Of a DNA stretch of 64,000 nucleotides, positions 1 through 8,463 are shown in pieces. Made by a program: the position numbers and the translations under genes. The first letter of the stretch is position 1. Every line of letters starts with the position of its first letter. Origin of the DNA: Microbispora hainanensis (GTDB lineage Bacteria > Actinomycetota > Actinomycetes > Streptosporangiales > Streptosporangiaceae); the NCBI RefSeq assembly GCF_036186745.1, contig NZ_CP108086.1:1550001-1614000 (forward strand), read 5' to 3'. The notes under the pieces were generated by a model that ran no database searches, had not been told where the DNA came from, and was given only the letters and a program-made list of their open reading frames with translations.

Positions 1-1253
1 CCGAGGCCGAGGACCACGGTGTCGGGGCGCTTGACCTCGATGCTCTTCGCGATGTCGTACACGCCGGGCGTGAGCAGCAGGTTCTTGCCGCGCGCGAGCT
101 GGCTGTTGATCGCCTGCACCGAGTCGGACGGCTTCGCGACGTAGAAGTCCGACAGCGGCACCGTACGGCCCGGCGTCATGCCGTCCGCCCACGAGATGCC
201 GCGCGTGTTCTTCCTGGCGGCGGGCACGCGGACGTTGAGCCTGCCCTGCGCGTCGGTGAACAGGTAGGGCTTCTCACGGCTGACGGGGGTGTTCTCCAGC
301 GTGGTGTAGGGCGGGTCGGGGAAGCCCGACTCGTCCGGCGCGCCGACGACGCCCGAGAAGACCTGGTTCCACACCGCGTTGGACCACCCGGCGACCTCGG
401 TGTTGCGGGTCAGCCACTGCTGCTGGGAACCGTTGGTGACGGACGGCAGGCGGGAGTCGGCGATGAAGCCGCCGCTGGCGTACTGCGGGCCGGCGGTGCA
501 GTAGTCCATCAGCGACAGGGTGCCGCCGGTGACGTTGAGGCGGCGCATGGAGACCGCCTGGGAGACGGCCCAGAAGTTCGCCGACTGGCGGCAGCCGTCC
601 TGACCCGCGGCGTTGATGTCGATCGACAGGTTCGACAGCGTGCGCCAGAAGTTGACGAGCGCGAGGCAGTTGCCGGTGCCGTTGTTCTCCAGGCAGCGGT
701 TGTAGACCTCGACCTTGCCGTTGATGACGACGTCGGTGGGCGAGGCGCCGAGACCGGCGATCTCGGTGTAGTAGCCGACCTTGATCTGCAGCGGATGCTC
801 GGCGGTGCCGTACGTGCCGGGCTTGAAGAGGTAGGCGTGCCGCTCGGTGCCCATCTCGTTGTCGACCTGCGCCGCGTGCGCCGCGTCGAGGGTCGCCTGG
901 ATCTGGTCGACCGGCATGCTCGGGTCGAAGACGGTGACGCCGGGCCCGAGGTCGGGCACTCCTCCGTGATCGCCGGGGCCACCCGGGCCCCCGGGGCCCC
1001 CGGGGCCCCCGGGGCCGCCGGGACCACCGGGACCACCGGGACCACCCGGGACGGCGGGGGCGCCGGGGCCGTGGTCCGGTGCGGCGGGGCCGTGGTCCGG
1101 TGCGGCGGCGGCGGCCGTCGCTCCCGCCGTCACGACGGCGGTCGTCAGCACGAGACCGAACGTGAACGCCCGGCCGATGAGGCGGCGGCCGGAACGCCGC
1201 CTTGTGGGACTATCGGCGCCGGGAGTCCCAGAGTCATGAGTCTGGGTCGTCAT
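1..1253 (-). CDS. Secreted beta-helix protein, GH55-like (C-terminus outside window)
   Basis: The frame starts at ATG 1253 behind a GGAAAGGACG ribosome site and runs off the left edge, so only about 417 residues are visible. It opens with a charged stretch and a hydrophobic segment ending in Ala-rich sequence, a typical (possibly Tat-like, RRRSGRR) signal peptide. A collagen-like Gly-Gly-Pro run of about 25 residues follows. The rest (VTVFDPSMP, HAYLFKPGTYG, GYYTEIAGLG, NFWRTLSNLSI, SGGFIADSRL) has the look of the right-handed beta-helix proteins of the GH55 type, often annotated in actinomycetes as coagulation factor 5/8 domain or adenylyl cyclase proteins. The likely role is extracellular beta-1,3-glucan breakdown; the family call is from memory of such proteins, and any discoidin or CBM domain would lie outside the window. 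Confidence 0.6.
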   Translation of the reverse strand, partial: MTTQTHDSGTPGADSPTRRRSGRRLIGRAFTFGLVLTTAVVTAGATAAAAAPDHGPAAPDHGPGAPAVPGGPGGPGGPGGPGGPGGPGGPGGPGDHGGVPDLGPGVTVFDPSMPVDQIQATLDAAHAAQVDNEMGTERHAYLFKPGTYGTAEHPLQIKVGYYTEIAGLGASPTDVVINGKVEVYNRCLENNGTGNCLALVNFWRTLSNLSIDINAAGQDGCRQSANFWAVSQAVSMRRLNVTGGTLSLMDYCTAGPQYASGGFIADSRLPSVTNGSQQQWLTRNTEVAGWSNAVWNQVFSGVVGAPDESGFPDPPYTTLENTPVSREKPYLFTDAQGRLNVRVPAARKNTRGISWADGMTPGRTVPLSDFYVAKPSDSVQAINSQLARGKNLLLTPGVYDIAKSIEVKRPDTVVLGL

Positions 1254-1285
1254 ACGGTTCGTCCTTTCCGCTGCGTGCCGCAGCC

Positions 1286-1301
1286 GAGAGAGCGCTCTCT
1301 C
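1286..1301. promoter_or_regulatory. LacI-family type operator
   Basis: A perfect 16-bp palindrome, GAGAGAGCGCTCTCTC, lies 33 bp upstream of the GH55-like start codon. GAGCGCTC-centred palindromes are typical LacI-family operators for sugar-use genes in actinomycetes, such as CebR-like sites. It probably mediates substrate induction of the glucanase-like gene. No LacI regulator gene is in the window. Confidence 0.6.
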
Positions 1302-1548
1302 ACGAGACCTTCTTGATTCAAGGCCCGAAAAATGTGTGGCACGTTTGTACCGCGCGGAACGGTCCCGACGCTATCCCTTGATTTTCCGCGGGATTTGTCC
1401 TTCGGCATGCGGAACCGCCCCGGAGCGGACGGGCTCCGGGGCGGTTCCGCGCTCGGACCAGGCGATCTCGGATGAAGCGGTCTCTGGTCGGGCGATCTCT
1501 GATCAGGCGGTCCCCGATCAGACGGTCCCTGATCGGGCTTTCCCCGGA

Positions 1549-2490
1549 TCAGGCGATCTCCGCGAGATACCGCGCGTGCGCCGCGGCCAGACGGCCGCCG
1601 ACCTCGGCCGTGCTGACGAGCACGGCCATGTTCGCCCGCGACGACCGGCCCTCGGTGGCCGCGTCCACGGCACGCATCAGATATTTCGTGATCGCGTTGC
1701 CGCGTACGCCGTCCCGCTCGGCGGCGGCCATCGCGCCGGCGATGGCGGCGTCCACCTCGGAGGCGTCGATCGCGTCCTCCTCCCGCACCGGCGTCGTGAT
1801 CAGGAACGAGCTGTGGTTGCCCAGCGCCCAGTGGTTCTCCACCGCCCGTGCGATCACCCGTTCGTCGTCCAGCCGCTGCGGACTGCGGATGCCGCTGGAG
1901 ACGCAGTAGAACGCGGGGAAGTCGTCCGACCGGTACGACACCACCGGCACGCAGTGGGTCTCCAGGAACTCCATCGTCAGGTTGAGGTCGAGGATGCTCT
2001 TGGCCCCGGCGCAGACGACGGCCACCTTCGACCGGGTGAACTGGATGAGGTCGGAGGAGATGTCCATCGTCTTCTCCGCACCCCGGTGCACGCCGCCGAT
2101 GCCGGCCGACGAGAAGAACGGGATGCCGGCCAGCTCGGCCGCCACCACCGAGCTGGCCACGGTCAGCGCGCCGAGCCCGCCCTGGGCCAGGATCACCGGC
2201 AGGTCCCGGCTGCTGACCTTGGGGATGCCGGGCGTCGAGGCGAACCGCTCGACGTCCTCGTCGGTCATGCCGACCTTGATCCGCCCGCCTTCGACGCAGA
2301 TCGTGGCCGGGACCGAGCCGCCCGCGCGGACGGCGTCCTCGACCTTGCGTGCGGTCGCGGCGTTGTCCGGGTAGGCCAGGCCGTGGGTGATGACGTTCGA
2401 CTCCAGCGCCACCACCGGGCGTCTTTCTGCGAGTGCGTCCGCGACCTCCTCGCTGAACACCAGCGGGACGCGCCCATGCTCGCGGGTCAT
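1549..2490 (-). CDS. indA: Pseudouridine-5'-phosphate glycosidase family (IndA/PsuG) C-glycosidase
   Basis: A full-length 313-residue member of the Indigoidine_A/PsuG family. Family signatures visible are [18 protein letters not shown] near the N-terminus, [13 protein letters not shown], the [14 protein letters not shown] loop and [19 protein letters not shown], which carries the Lys and Asp expected for ribose-5-phosphate Schiff-base chemistry. PsuG cleaves pseudouridine phosphate to uracil and ribose 5-phosphate, and paralogues run the reverse reaction as C-glycosynthases in C-nucleoside antibiotics. It starts 9 bp after the NRPS-tautomerase stop, on the same strand behind a GAGAGG site, so it is cotranscribed with it. 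In this setting a role in attaching ribose phosphate to the NRPS product is likely but inferred. Confidence 0.88.
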   Translation of the reverse strand: MTREHGRVPLVFSEEVADALAERRPVVALESNVITHGLAYPDNAATARKVEDAVRAGGSVPATICVEGGRIKVGMTDEDVERFASTPGIPKVSSRDLPVILAQGGLGALTVASSVVAAELAGIPFFSSAGIGGVHRGAEKTMDISSDLIQFTRSKVAVVCAGAKSILDLNLTMEFLETHCVPVVSYRSDDFPAFYCVSSGIRSPQRLDDERVIARAVENHWALGNHSSFLITTPVREEDAIDASEVDAAIAGAMAAAERDGVRGNAITKYLMRAVDAATEGRSSRANMAVLVSTAEVGGRLAAAHARYLAEIA

Positions 2491-2499
2491 CGTCGCCTC

Positions 2500-2739
2500 T
2501 CAGTTCGCGGCCGGGCCGTAGTTCGGCAGCTTGTTCAGCTTGTGCTTCTGGTTGAGGATCTCGGGGATGTAGACCTTCTCGTCCCACAGCTCCTTCGCGA
2601 CCGGCTCCAGAATGATCGACACCGAGCCCTCCTCGCAGCCGAAGGCGCTCGTCATCGCCTTGGTCACCGCGGCGACCAGGTCGGAGTGCTGCTGCTCGGT
2701 GAGGGGGACGGGGAAGTGCTTGATGCTGACGTGCGGCAT
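2500..2739 (-). CDS. 4-oxalocrotonate tautomerase-like domain, possible independent internal start
   Basis: These 79 codons are in frame with, and the last part of, the NRPS frame. They open with MPHVSIKHFPVPLTEQQ and contain GSVSIILEPV, matching stand-alone tautomerases of the PptA/4-OT type, where Met is removed and Pro1 is the catalytic base. An AAGGAG sequence sits six bases before this ATG (2746-2751), so a free tautomerase with an exposed Pro1 could also be made. As a fused domain the proline would be internal and the usual chemistry impaired. Its place beside an aminopyridone synthetase suggests tautomerisation of the NRPS product; this is inference. Confidence 0.75.
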   Translation of the reverse strand: MPHVSIKHFPVPLTEQQHSDLVAAVTKAMTSAFGCEEGSVSIILEPVAKELWDEKVYIPEILNQKHKLNKLPNYGPAAN

Positions 2740-5700
2740 GACGATCTCCTTACTGTGCGTCCCGAGACGATCCCTGATGGCTTCGACCAGCTCGTCGATG
2801 TCCGGTTCCTTGAGCAGGCCGTAGTGGTCGGCTTCCAGGTCGACGACGACCGGAGGCGCCGCCGAGTAGCCGTTGCTGTTCTCCAGGAACGAGTAGTCGT
2901 CGCCCCTGGCCTTGAAGATGGTGATCGGCGCGTCGATCCGCCGCCGGGCCAGCTCGCGGAAGGTGTAGCTGAACTCGAAGGTCTCGCCCACCACCCGCAT
3001 GATCCGGCGTACGAGGTCGATGTCGAGGTCGGGGAAGTTGCGGTGGATGAAGGCGGCGAAGCTCTCCTCGTCCACGGCCTCGGCCAGGCAGCGTTCCAGC
3101 AGCGGCCCGGTGATCGTGCCGGCGAAGACCGAGAACAGGATCGTGACGTACGCCTTGTTGCCGAAGCCGGCCTCGCGCTCGTGCTCGGCCGTGCCCGCCG
3201 TGTGGACCTTCGGCGAGCCGGGCGCGATCAGGAACAGGTGCTCCACCCGCTCGCCGGCCTGTTCGAGCTGGTAGGCGGCCTCGAACGCGACCCGCGCGCC
3301 GAACGAGTAGCCCCACAGCGTGTAAGGCCCGGACGGCTGGAGCCGGCGGATGGCCTTGACGTCCTCGGCCGCCATCTCGCCGATGGTCGCGTACGGCACC
3401 TCCTCGGGGTTGATCCCGTACGCCTGGATCCCGTAGAAGGGCTGGGCGGTGCCCATCCTGGCGGCCAGCGTGCGCAGGTTCATCGTGTAGCCGCCGAGGC
3501 CGGGCCAGCAGTAGATGGGCCGCTCGGAGCCCTCCCGCTGCAGCGGCACGAGCCGGGAGCACGCCTCCGCGCCGGTGCCGTCGAGCCGCCGGGCGAGCTT
3601 TTCGATCGTGGGGCACTCGAACAGCACCTGGAGGGGCAGCGAGCCGCAGAACTCCCGGTTGATCTTGTTGATCAGCCCGACGGCGATGAGCGAGTTGCCG
3701 CCCGAGGCGAAGAAGTCGTCCTCCACCGAGACGGTCTCCCGCTTCATCGCCTTCTTCCACAGCTCGGCGATGCGGCGCTCGGTGATGGTCCGCGGCGCGA
3801 CGTACGGCCGGTCGGCGTTGTCCACGTCCGTCGCCGCGGACTCGGCCAGCGCCCTGACGTCGATCTTCCCGTTGGCCGTGAACGGCAGCCGGTCGAGCAC
3901 GACGACCTTGTTGGGGATCATGTAGTCCGGCAGGAAGTTGATCAGGTCGTCCCTGATCATCTCCGCCGGTCCCTTCATGTGGACCGAGTCCTCCTTCATC
4001 CCCTCGCTCAGCCGCTGCTCGTCGCTCACCCGGCCGCCGATGAAGAAGTACGACGGGCCGGTGGGCCGGCCGTTGGAGCGGAGGATGTCGTCGATCCGGC
4101 GCGCGGACGGCAGGTCGAAGCCCGACTTGGAGCTGTATCCGGACGACATGAACCCGAGGTTCACGTCGTTCATCGACAGCCGTTGCAGCGTGCGCCCCAG
4201 GTCGATGTAGTGCAGCCACTCCTCGCTGTTCCTGCTGATCACCGAGATGCCGAGGCTCGACCGGTCGTACACCGCCTGGTTGATCGCGATGACCTGCTTC
4301 TTCAGGATGAGCTCGTCGGAGATGAGCCGCAGCCGCCCGTTCTCGTAGGCGTACTGACCCGCCCGCAGGTCGGCGATCTTCCCGGGATGCGCCTGGACGT
4401 AGAGGTCGACCTCGTCCCGGCGCGGCCCGCCGTACGGCACCAGCTCGAACGTGCCGAGGTAGTAGTCCTCGGCGGCGCAGTCGAGGTGGTCGATCGTGGC
4501 CGGGGCGTACTCCAGGGGCCTGATGTCCAGGCCGTACTCCGGCAGCACCTCCTCGAACAGGCCGACCATGTGGCCGGTCTCGATCTCCAGCACCTCGCGG
4601 ATGTTGTTCTTGTAGACCGGCTCGATCGCCCGCTTCTTGCCGACGAAGTGCAGCTTCACGCGCGGTCGCGCTCCCCCGGCGGCAGGCGCGATCAGCACGA
4701 GCCGGTGGTCCACCGGGTGGTGGTAATAGAAGCCGGGCCGGAGGTCGCCGATCCCGTCGATCTCCAGGTAGAGCTGGGTCGCGTACAGCGCGCCCGGCGA
4801 GGCGTACGCGTACTTCGGCAGCAGGCGTTCCTCGCTGTGGTGCTGGCCGAAGTAACGCAGGATCTCGCCCAGGGTGTCGAGGCCGACGGTGTCGAGGCCG
4901 CGGGACCGCGCGCCCTCGGGCCTCCTGGCCAGCAGCTTCAGGATGTCGCCCCGGCCGACTTCGCCGCCCTCGTAGAACCGGTAGGTCTTGCGCGCGAACG
5001 CCAGCGCGCGTTGCCGCGCGGTCGCCTGCTTGCCCGGCAGGTCGATCACCGGCCTGCCGTCGAGCTCCGCGGCGTCCCTGAGCCCGGGATTGGACAGCTG
5101 CGCCTTGACCTGGAGCCGGCTCTCCTTGGACTGGTGGTGGGCGCCGTGGTTGCCCTGGTCCATCAGCGCCGCTTCCTTGGGGTTCAGCTCGACGCAGGCG
5201 ATCAGGTTCTGGAAGCCGGTGCGCGGATCGTTCTTGACGATGACCGCGGCGTGCTTGACCCAGTCGTGGGTCTCGATGGCGAGCTTGATCTCGTCCAGCT
5301 CGACCCGGAATCCGCGCAGCTTGACCTGGTTGTCCGCGCGGCCGACGAACTGGACGGTGCCGTCGGCGTTCCAGTACGCGAGGTCGCCGGTCCTGAACAC
5401 CTTGCCCTCGCCGAGCGGGTTGTCCACGAACCGCTCGGCGGTCAGCTCGGGCCGGTGCAGGTAGCCGCGGGCGACCTGGACGCCTCCGATGAACAGCTCG
5501 CCGATCTCGCCGACGGCCACCGGCGCCCCGGCCGGATCGAGGATGTGATAGTCGGTGTGATCGACCGGCGCGCCGATCGAGATCGCGTTCGGGCCCTCGC
5601 CGACGGCCGCCGGGTCGACGACATACGACGACGAGTTGATCGTGCACTCGGTGGGGCCGTACAGGTTGACCAGGGCACACCCGGGCATGGTGTCGAGGAA

Positions 5701-6573
5701 GGTCGTCGCCAGCCCCTTCGACAGCACCTCGCCTCCGGTGAAGACCTGCGTGAGCGAGGTGCAGCTCTGCAGCTCCTCGGTGTCGAGCAGCGCCGTCAGC
5801 AGCGTCGGGACGCACTGCAACGTGGTGACGTCGTGCCTCCTGATCACGTCGATCAGCCGCTCGGCGTCCCGGTAGACCCCGGGCGGGCCCACGACGACCA
5901 GGGAGCCGCAGACCGGCGCGAGGATCTCCCACTGTGCCGCGTCGAAGCTCATCGGCGTCTTCTGCACGATGACCTTGGTCTGGTCGATCCCGTACGCGGC
6001 GCGCAGCCACCGCATCTGGCTGACGATGCTGCGGTGCTCGATCATCACGCCCTTCGGCTTGCCGGTGCTGCCGGAGGTGTAGATGACGTACGCCAGGTTG
6101 CCCGGGCGCAGGCCCGGGTGACGGGCGTGTCCCGATGTCTCCGCGTCCTTCAGGGTGACGATCCGCGTCCCCGGGGGCGCGAGCTCGGACAGCCGGTCCA
6201 CGAGCTCGTCCTGTGTGACGACGACCCGCACGCCGGCGTCCTCGATCATGTAGCGGAGGCGCTCTTCGGGATATTCGGGGGACAGCGGCAGATAGGCGCC
6301 GCCGGCCCGCAGGATTCCCCAGACGCCGACCATCAGGTCGATCGACGGCTCGACGAACAGCCCCACGCATTCGTCGAGCTCCACACCGAGCTCCCGCAGG
6401 TGCCCGCCGAGAGCCGCGCCGCCCTCCGCGAGCTCGCGGAAGGTCAGCCGCCGCTCTCCGCAGACGACCGCGACGGCGCCCGGACGCAACCGGGCCTGAG
6501 CGTCGAGCAGATCCGGAAGACAGGCGTCCTCCGGTGGTTCCCGTCTCGCTTCAACGGCTGGAGTGGTGATCAT
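2500..6573 (-). CDS. indC: Indigoidine-type NRPS (A-oxidase-T-TE) fused to a tautomerase domain
   Basis: 1357 residues from ATG 6573, chosen for the GGGGGAGGAA site just upstream. Domains in order: an adenylation domain with YTSGSTGKPKG (about 165), LYGPTECT and TGDLAYW/GRADNQVKLRGFRVEL; an FMN-type oxidase inserted after core A8 (about 510-810, with YATQLYLEIDGIGDLRPGFYYHHP); A10 with FTANGKID; a carrier domain with the phosphopantetheine Ser in GGNSL; a thioesterase with GYSFG and a C-terminal DHYGLLKEP. This is the BpsA/IndC architecture, which cyclises and oxidises L-glutamine to the aminopyridone that dimerises to blue indigoidine. BpsA is about 1280 residues; here the frame continues without a stop into a 79-residue tautomerase (see 2500-2739). 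Cytosolic. It needs a 4'-phosphopantetheinyl transferase, which is not seen here. Confidence 0.93.
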   Translation of the reverse strand: MITTPAVEARREPPEDACLPDLLDAQARLRPGAVAVVCGERRLTFRELAEGGAALGGHLRELGVELDECVGLFVEPSIDLMVGVWGILRAGGAYLPLSPEYPEERLRYMIEDAGVRVVVTQDELVDRLSELAPPGTRIVTLKDAETSGHARHPGLRPGNLAYVIYTSGSTGKPKGVMIEHRSIVSQMRWLRAAYGIDQTKVIVQKTPMSFDAAQWEILAPVCGSLVVVGPPGVYRDAERLIDVIRRHDVTTLQCVPTLLTALLDTEELQSCTSLTQVFTGGEVLSKGLATTFLDTMPGCALVNLYGPTECTINSSSYVVDPAAVGEGPNAISIGAPVDHTDYHILDPAGAPVAVGEIGELFIGGVQVARGYLHRPELTAERFVDNPLGEGKVFRTGDLAYWNADGTVQFVGRADNQVKLRGFRVELDEIKLAIETHDWVKHAAVIVKNDPRTGFQNLIACVELNPKEAALMDQGNHGAHHQSKESRLQVKAQLSNPGLRDAAELDGRPVIDLPGKQATARQRALAFARKTYRFYEGGEVGRGDILKLLARRPEGARSRGLDTVGLDTLGEILRYFGQHHSEERLLPKYAYASPGALYATQLYLEIDGIGDLRPGFYYHHPVDHRLVLIAPAAGGARPRVKLHFVGKKRAIEPVYKNNIREVLEIETGHMVGLFEEVLPEYGLDIRPLEYAPATIDHLDCAAEDYYLGTFELVPYGGPRRDEVDLYVQAHPGKIADLRAGQYAYENGRLRLISDELILKKQVIAINQAVYDRSSLGISVISRNSEEWLHYIDLGRTLQRLSMNDVNLGFMSSGYSSKSGFDLPSARRIDDILRSNGRPTGPSYFFIGGRVSDEQRLSEGMKEDSVHMKGPAEMIRDDLINFLPDYMIPNKVVVLDRLPFTANGKIDVRALAESAATDVDNADRPYVAPRTITERRIAELWKKAMKRETVSVEDDFFASGGNSLIAVGLINKINREFCGSLPLQVLFECPTIEKLARRLDGTGAEACSRLVPLQREGSERPIYCWPGLGGYTMNLRTLAARMGTAQPFYGIQAYGINPEEVPYATIGEMAAEDVKAIRRLQPSGPYTLWGYSFGARVAFEAAYQLEQAGERVEHLFLIAPGSPKVHTAGTAEHEREAGFGNKAYVTILFSVFAGTITGPLLERCLAEAVDEESFAAFIHRNFPDLDIDLVRRIMRVVGETFEFSYTFRELARRRIDAPITIFKARGDDYSFLENSNGYSAAPPVVVDLEADHYGLLKEPDIDELVEAIRDRLGTHSKEIVMPHVSIKHFPVPLTEQQHSDLVAAVTKAMTSAFGCEEGSVSIILEPVAKELWDEKVYIPEILNQKHKLNKLPNYGPAAN
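2737..2751 (-). promoter_or_regulatory. Internal ribosome binding site and ATG inside the NRPS-tautomerase frame
   Basis: On the minus strand AAGGAG is followed by six bases and ATG CCG. The spacing and match to 16S rRNA are near ideal. A site this good is unlikely by chance exactly at the domain boundary, and it suggests the tautomerase was a separate gene whose upstream stop codon was lost. Confidence 0.6.
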
Positions 6574-6922
6574 TTCCTCCCCCTGCGATGGGCGGACAAG
6601 GATTACTGAGAGACCGCGGCCCTCCGCGCCGTCACCCGTCTCCCGCGCTGCCCCACGGGGTGACCGGTCTGGGCTGTGTCGCTGGGTGACCGGCCTGGGA
6701 GTGCGCCACCCTGGGTTGTGCGGCTGAGTGACCGGTCTGGGGTGCGCCGACCAGGGTTGTGCGGCTGGGCGACCGGCCTGGGAGTGCGCCGGCCTGGGGT
6801 GCGCCGACTTGGCTTGCACGGCGGGGGTGACCGGCCTGGGCTGCTGGGGTGCGCCGCAGGCCGGTCGGGTCTGCCGCCGGGCCGGCGGGACGTGCGCCCC
6901 TCCCCGACGGGAGGGGCGGAGG
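6574..6922. repeat. Non-coding gap with degenerate tandem repeats
   Basis: Between the upp stop and the NRPS start lie about 350 bp. From about 6655 to 6880 units built on GTGACCGGCCTGG and GGTGCGCCGAC recur with changes and variable spacing. Several open frames cross it but have repeat-derived composition. I see no convincing gene. It is probably an untranslated spacer in the trpF-upp-NRPS transcript or holds the NRPS promoter. Confidence 0.6.
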
Positions 6923-7774
6923 TCAGCGTGGGACGTCCGTGCCGAAGTAGCGGTCGCCGAAGTCGCCGATGCCGGGGATCATGTAGGCGTTCTCGTTCAG
7001 CCGTTCCTCGATGGCCGAGGTCACGATCCGCAGGTTCGGGTGGCGCGCGTGGACGGCGGCGATGCCCTCCGGCGCCGCCAGCAGGGCGACGAAGACGATG
7101 TCGTCTTCCGCGACCCCGTGGTCGAGCAGCACCTGGACGGCGGCCAGCGCCGTCCCGCCGGTGGCGAGCATCGGGTCCAGCAGCAGCACGCTGTGCCGGT
7201 CGATGTCCGCGGGCAGCGCGGAGTAGTACAGCCGCGGCAGCTTCGTCACCTTGTCGCGCTGGATCAGAATCTTGCCGATCCGCACGCCCGGCGACATCAC
7301 GCGCAGCTCGTGCTCCATGCTCTCCCCGGCCCGCACGACGGGCACCCCGCAGATCGGCCGGGCCGGCCGCAGGCCGTGGTACGTGCGCCCCACCGGGGTC
7401 TGCACGTCCAGCGGCTCGTACGGCAGGAGGTCGAGGGCCGTCTCGATGAGCTGGCGGATGATCCGGCCCGAGGTGGTGACGAAACGGTCCAGGGCGGCGT
7501 GCCGGTCACGGATGACGGTGTGCAGCGCCCGCAGCTGCCTGGTCTGCGGCAGCAGGTGCACGTTCTCGTGCACGGTGCCGGTGAGGGGGCCATTCGCGGT
7601 GCTGCCCACGGTGCCGCTCACCGCGCCGTTCGCGGTGCCGCTCACCGCGCCGTTCGCGGTGCTGCCCCCGGTGCCGCTCACCGCGCCGTTCCCGGTGCTG
7701 CCCACCGCACCGTTCGAGGTGTCGTCCACGGTGCTGCTCACCGGGCCGGGCGCCTGCGTCGCCGTGATGGTCAT
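6923..7774 (-). CDS. upp: Uracil phosphoribosyltransferase with repetitive N-terminal tail
   Basis: Converts uracil and PRPP to UMP. The last 215 or so residues are a complete UPRT: RDRHAALDRFVTTSGRIIRQL, the PRPP-binding loop LLLDPMLATGGTALAAV, and the uracil-binding C-terminus MIPGIGDFGDRYFGTD. The first 65 or so residues are an unusual Gly/Ser/Thr/Asn/Ala tail built from repeated SGTANGAV-like units. The start ATG at 7774 overlaps the stop of the upstream TrpF-like gene (ATGA), so the two are translationally coupled. In the published minimycin cluster a dedicated UPRT (MinD) gives self-resistance by raising the UMP pool; the same role is plausible here. A plain pyrimidine-salvage role cannot be excluded. 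Confidence 0.92.
   Translation of the reverse strand: MTITATQAPGPVSSTVDDTSNGAVGSTGNGAVSGTGGSTANGAVSGTANGAVSGTVGSTANGPLTGTVHENVHLLPQTRQLRALHTVIRDRHAALDRFVTTSGRIIRQLIETALDLLPYEPLDVQTPVGRTYHGLRPARPICGVPVVRAGESMEHELRVMSPGVRIGKILIQRDKVTKLPRLYYSALPADIDRHSVLLLDPMLATGGTALAAVQVLLDHGVAEDDIVFVALLAAPEGIAAVHARHPNLRIVTSAIEERLNENAYMIPGIGDFGDRYFGTDVPR
7571..7745. repeat. 24-bp-type repeats encoding the UPRT tail
   Basis: The 5' end of upp contains tandem units of the form GCGCCGTTCGCGGTGCCGCT (plus strand), with an exact copy pair near 7620-7670 and several variants. They encode Ser-Gly-Thr-Ala-Asn-Gly-Ala-Val repeats. Such repeats can expand or contract in frame, so tail length may vary among strains. Confidence 0.7.
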
Positions 7775-8463
7775 GCCTTCTCACCCGCCTCCAGGGCGGC
7801 GAACGCCCGGCGGGCCTCCTGGACGAACTTGCGCACCTTGAGCCGGTCCTTGCGGCGGGTCACCGGGTCCTCAAGGCCGGTGTGCGCGTCGACCGCGGCC
7901 GGACGGACCTCGGTGATCGCGGCGGCGACGTTGTCCGGGTTGAGCCCGCCGGCGAGCATCAGCGGCTTCGGCGAGATCCGGACCAGCTCCGCGCTGATCG
8001 ACCAGTCGTGCAGCAGGCCGGTGGCGCCCTTGGCACCGGTCGCCGGGTTGAAGGTGTCGGTGATGAACATGTCGACCCACTCGGCCGCCTCGTCCACGAT
8101 CCCCGCCAGCTCGTCGAGGTTGTCGTTCTTGACCACGAGGCTCTTGAGCACGAACAGCTCGGGGGCGATGCGCCGCAGCTTCCGCAGTTCCTCGCCCGTG
8201 ACGTCGCCGTGCAACTGGATCGCGGTGACGCCGAGCTCCGCGCAGAAGGTCTTGATCTCCTCGGCGTCGGTCAGGTAGGTGATCACGACGCCCCGGTGCT
8301 CGGGCTGGATCTCCTTGACGATCGCCGCGGCCTCCTCCTCGGTCAGGTCCTCGTTCTTCGCCGGCAGCCGCAACGCGAAGCCGAGCCAGTCCGCGCCCTC
8401 CTCGCGGATCAGGTCCGCCTCGGCCTGGTCGATGACACCCGCCACCTGAATCAGTCCCTGCAT
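7771..8463 (-). CDS. TrpF-like (phosphoribosylanthranilate isomerase fold) protein
   Basis: 230 residues of a small (beta/alpha)8 barrel resembling PRAI. The C-terminal phosphate-binding motif is well kept (LMLAGGLNPDNVAAAI), as are TAIQLHGD and MFITDTFNPATGAKG. The canonical N-terminal KICG with its catalytic Cys reads IQVAGVID here, and the usual DVSSGVE reads DAHTGLED, so ordinary tryptophan biosynthesis is doubtful. No other trp gene is nearby. It heads the minus-strand set and overlaps upp, so it probably acts on a ribose-phosphate compound in the same pathway. That function is inferred, not shown. An AAAGGCGGG site precedes ATG 8463. Confidence 0.75.
   Translation of the reverse strand: MQGLIQVAGVIDQAEADLIREEGADWLGFALRLPAKNEDLTEEEAAAIVKEIQPEHRGVVITYLTDAEEIKTFCAELGVTAIQLHGDVTGEELRKLRRIAPELFVLKSLVVKNDNLDELAGIVDEAAEWVDMFITDTFNPATGAKGATGLLHDWSISAELVRISPKPLMLAGGLNPDNVAAAITEVRPAAVDAHTGLEDPVTRRKDRLKVRKFVQEARRAFAALEAGEKA

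Noticed and set aside
1336..6609. Very long plus-strand open frame (about 1750 codons) opposite the NRPS and indA
   Set aside because: The Arg/Val/Gly/Asp-rich composition is that of an antisense frame of GC-rich DNA. The minus strand carries clear NRPS and PsuG motifs.
6655..6880. Repeats between upp and the NRPS considered as a CRISPR array
   Set aside because: Units are degenerate, without constant spacing or unique spacers, and no cas genes exist in the window.
7771..8463. Ordinary tryptophan biosynthetic trpF
   Set aside because: The KICG active-site motif is missing and no trp genes are linked; called TrpF-like instead.
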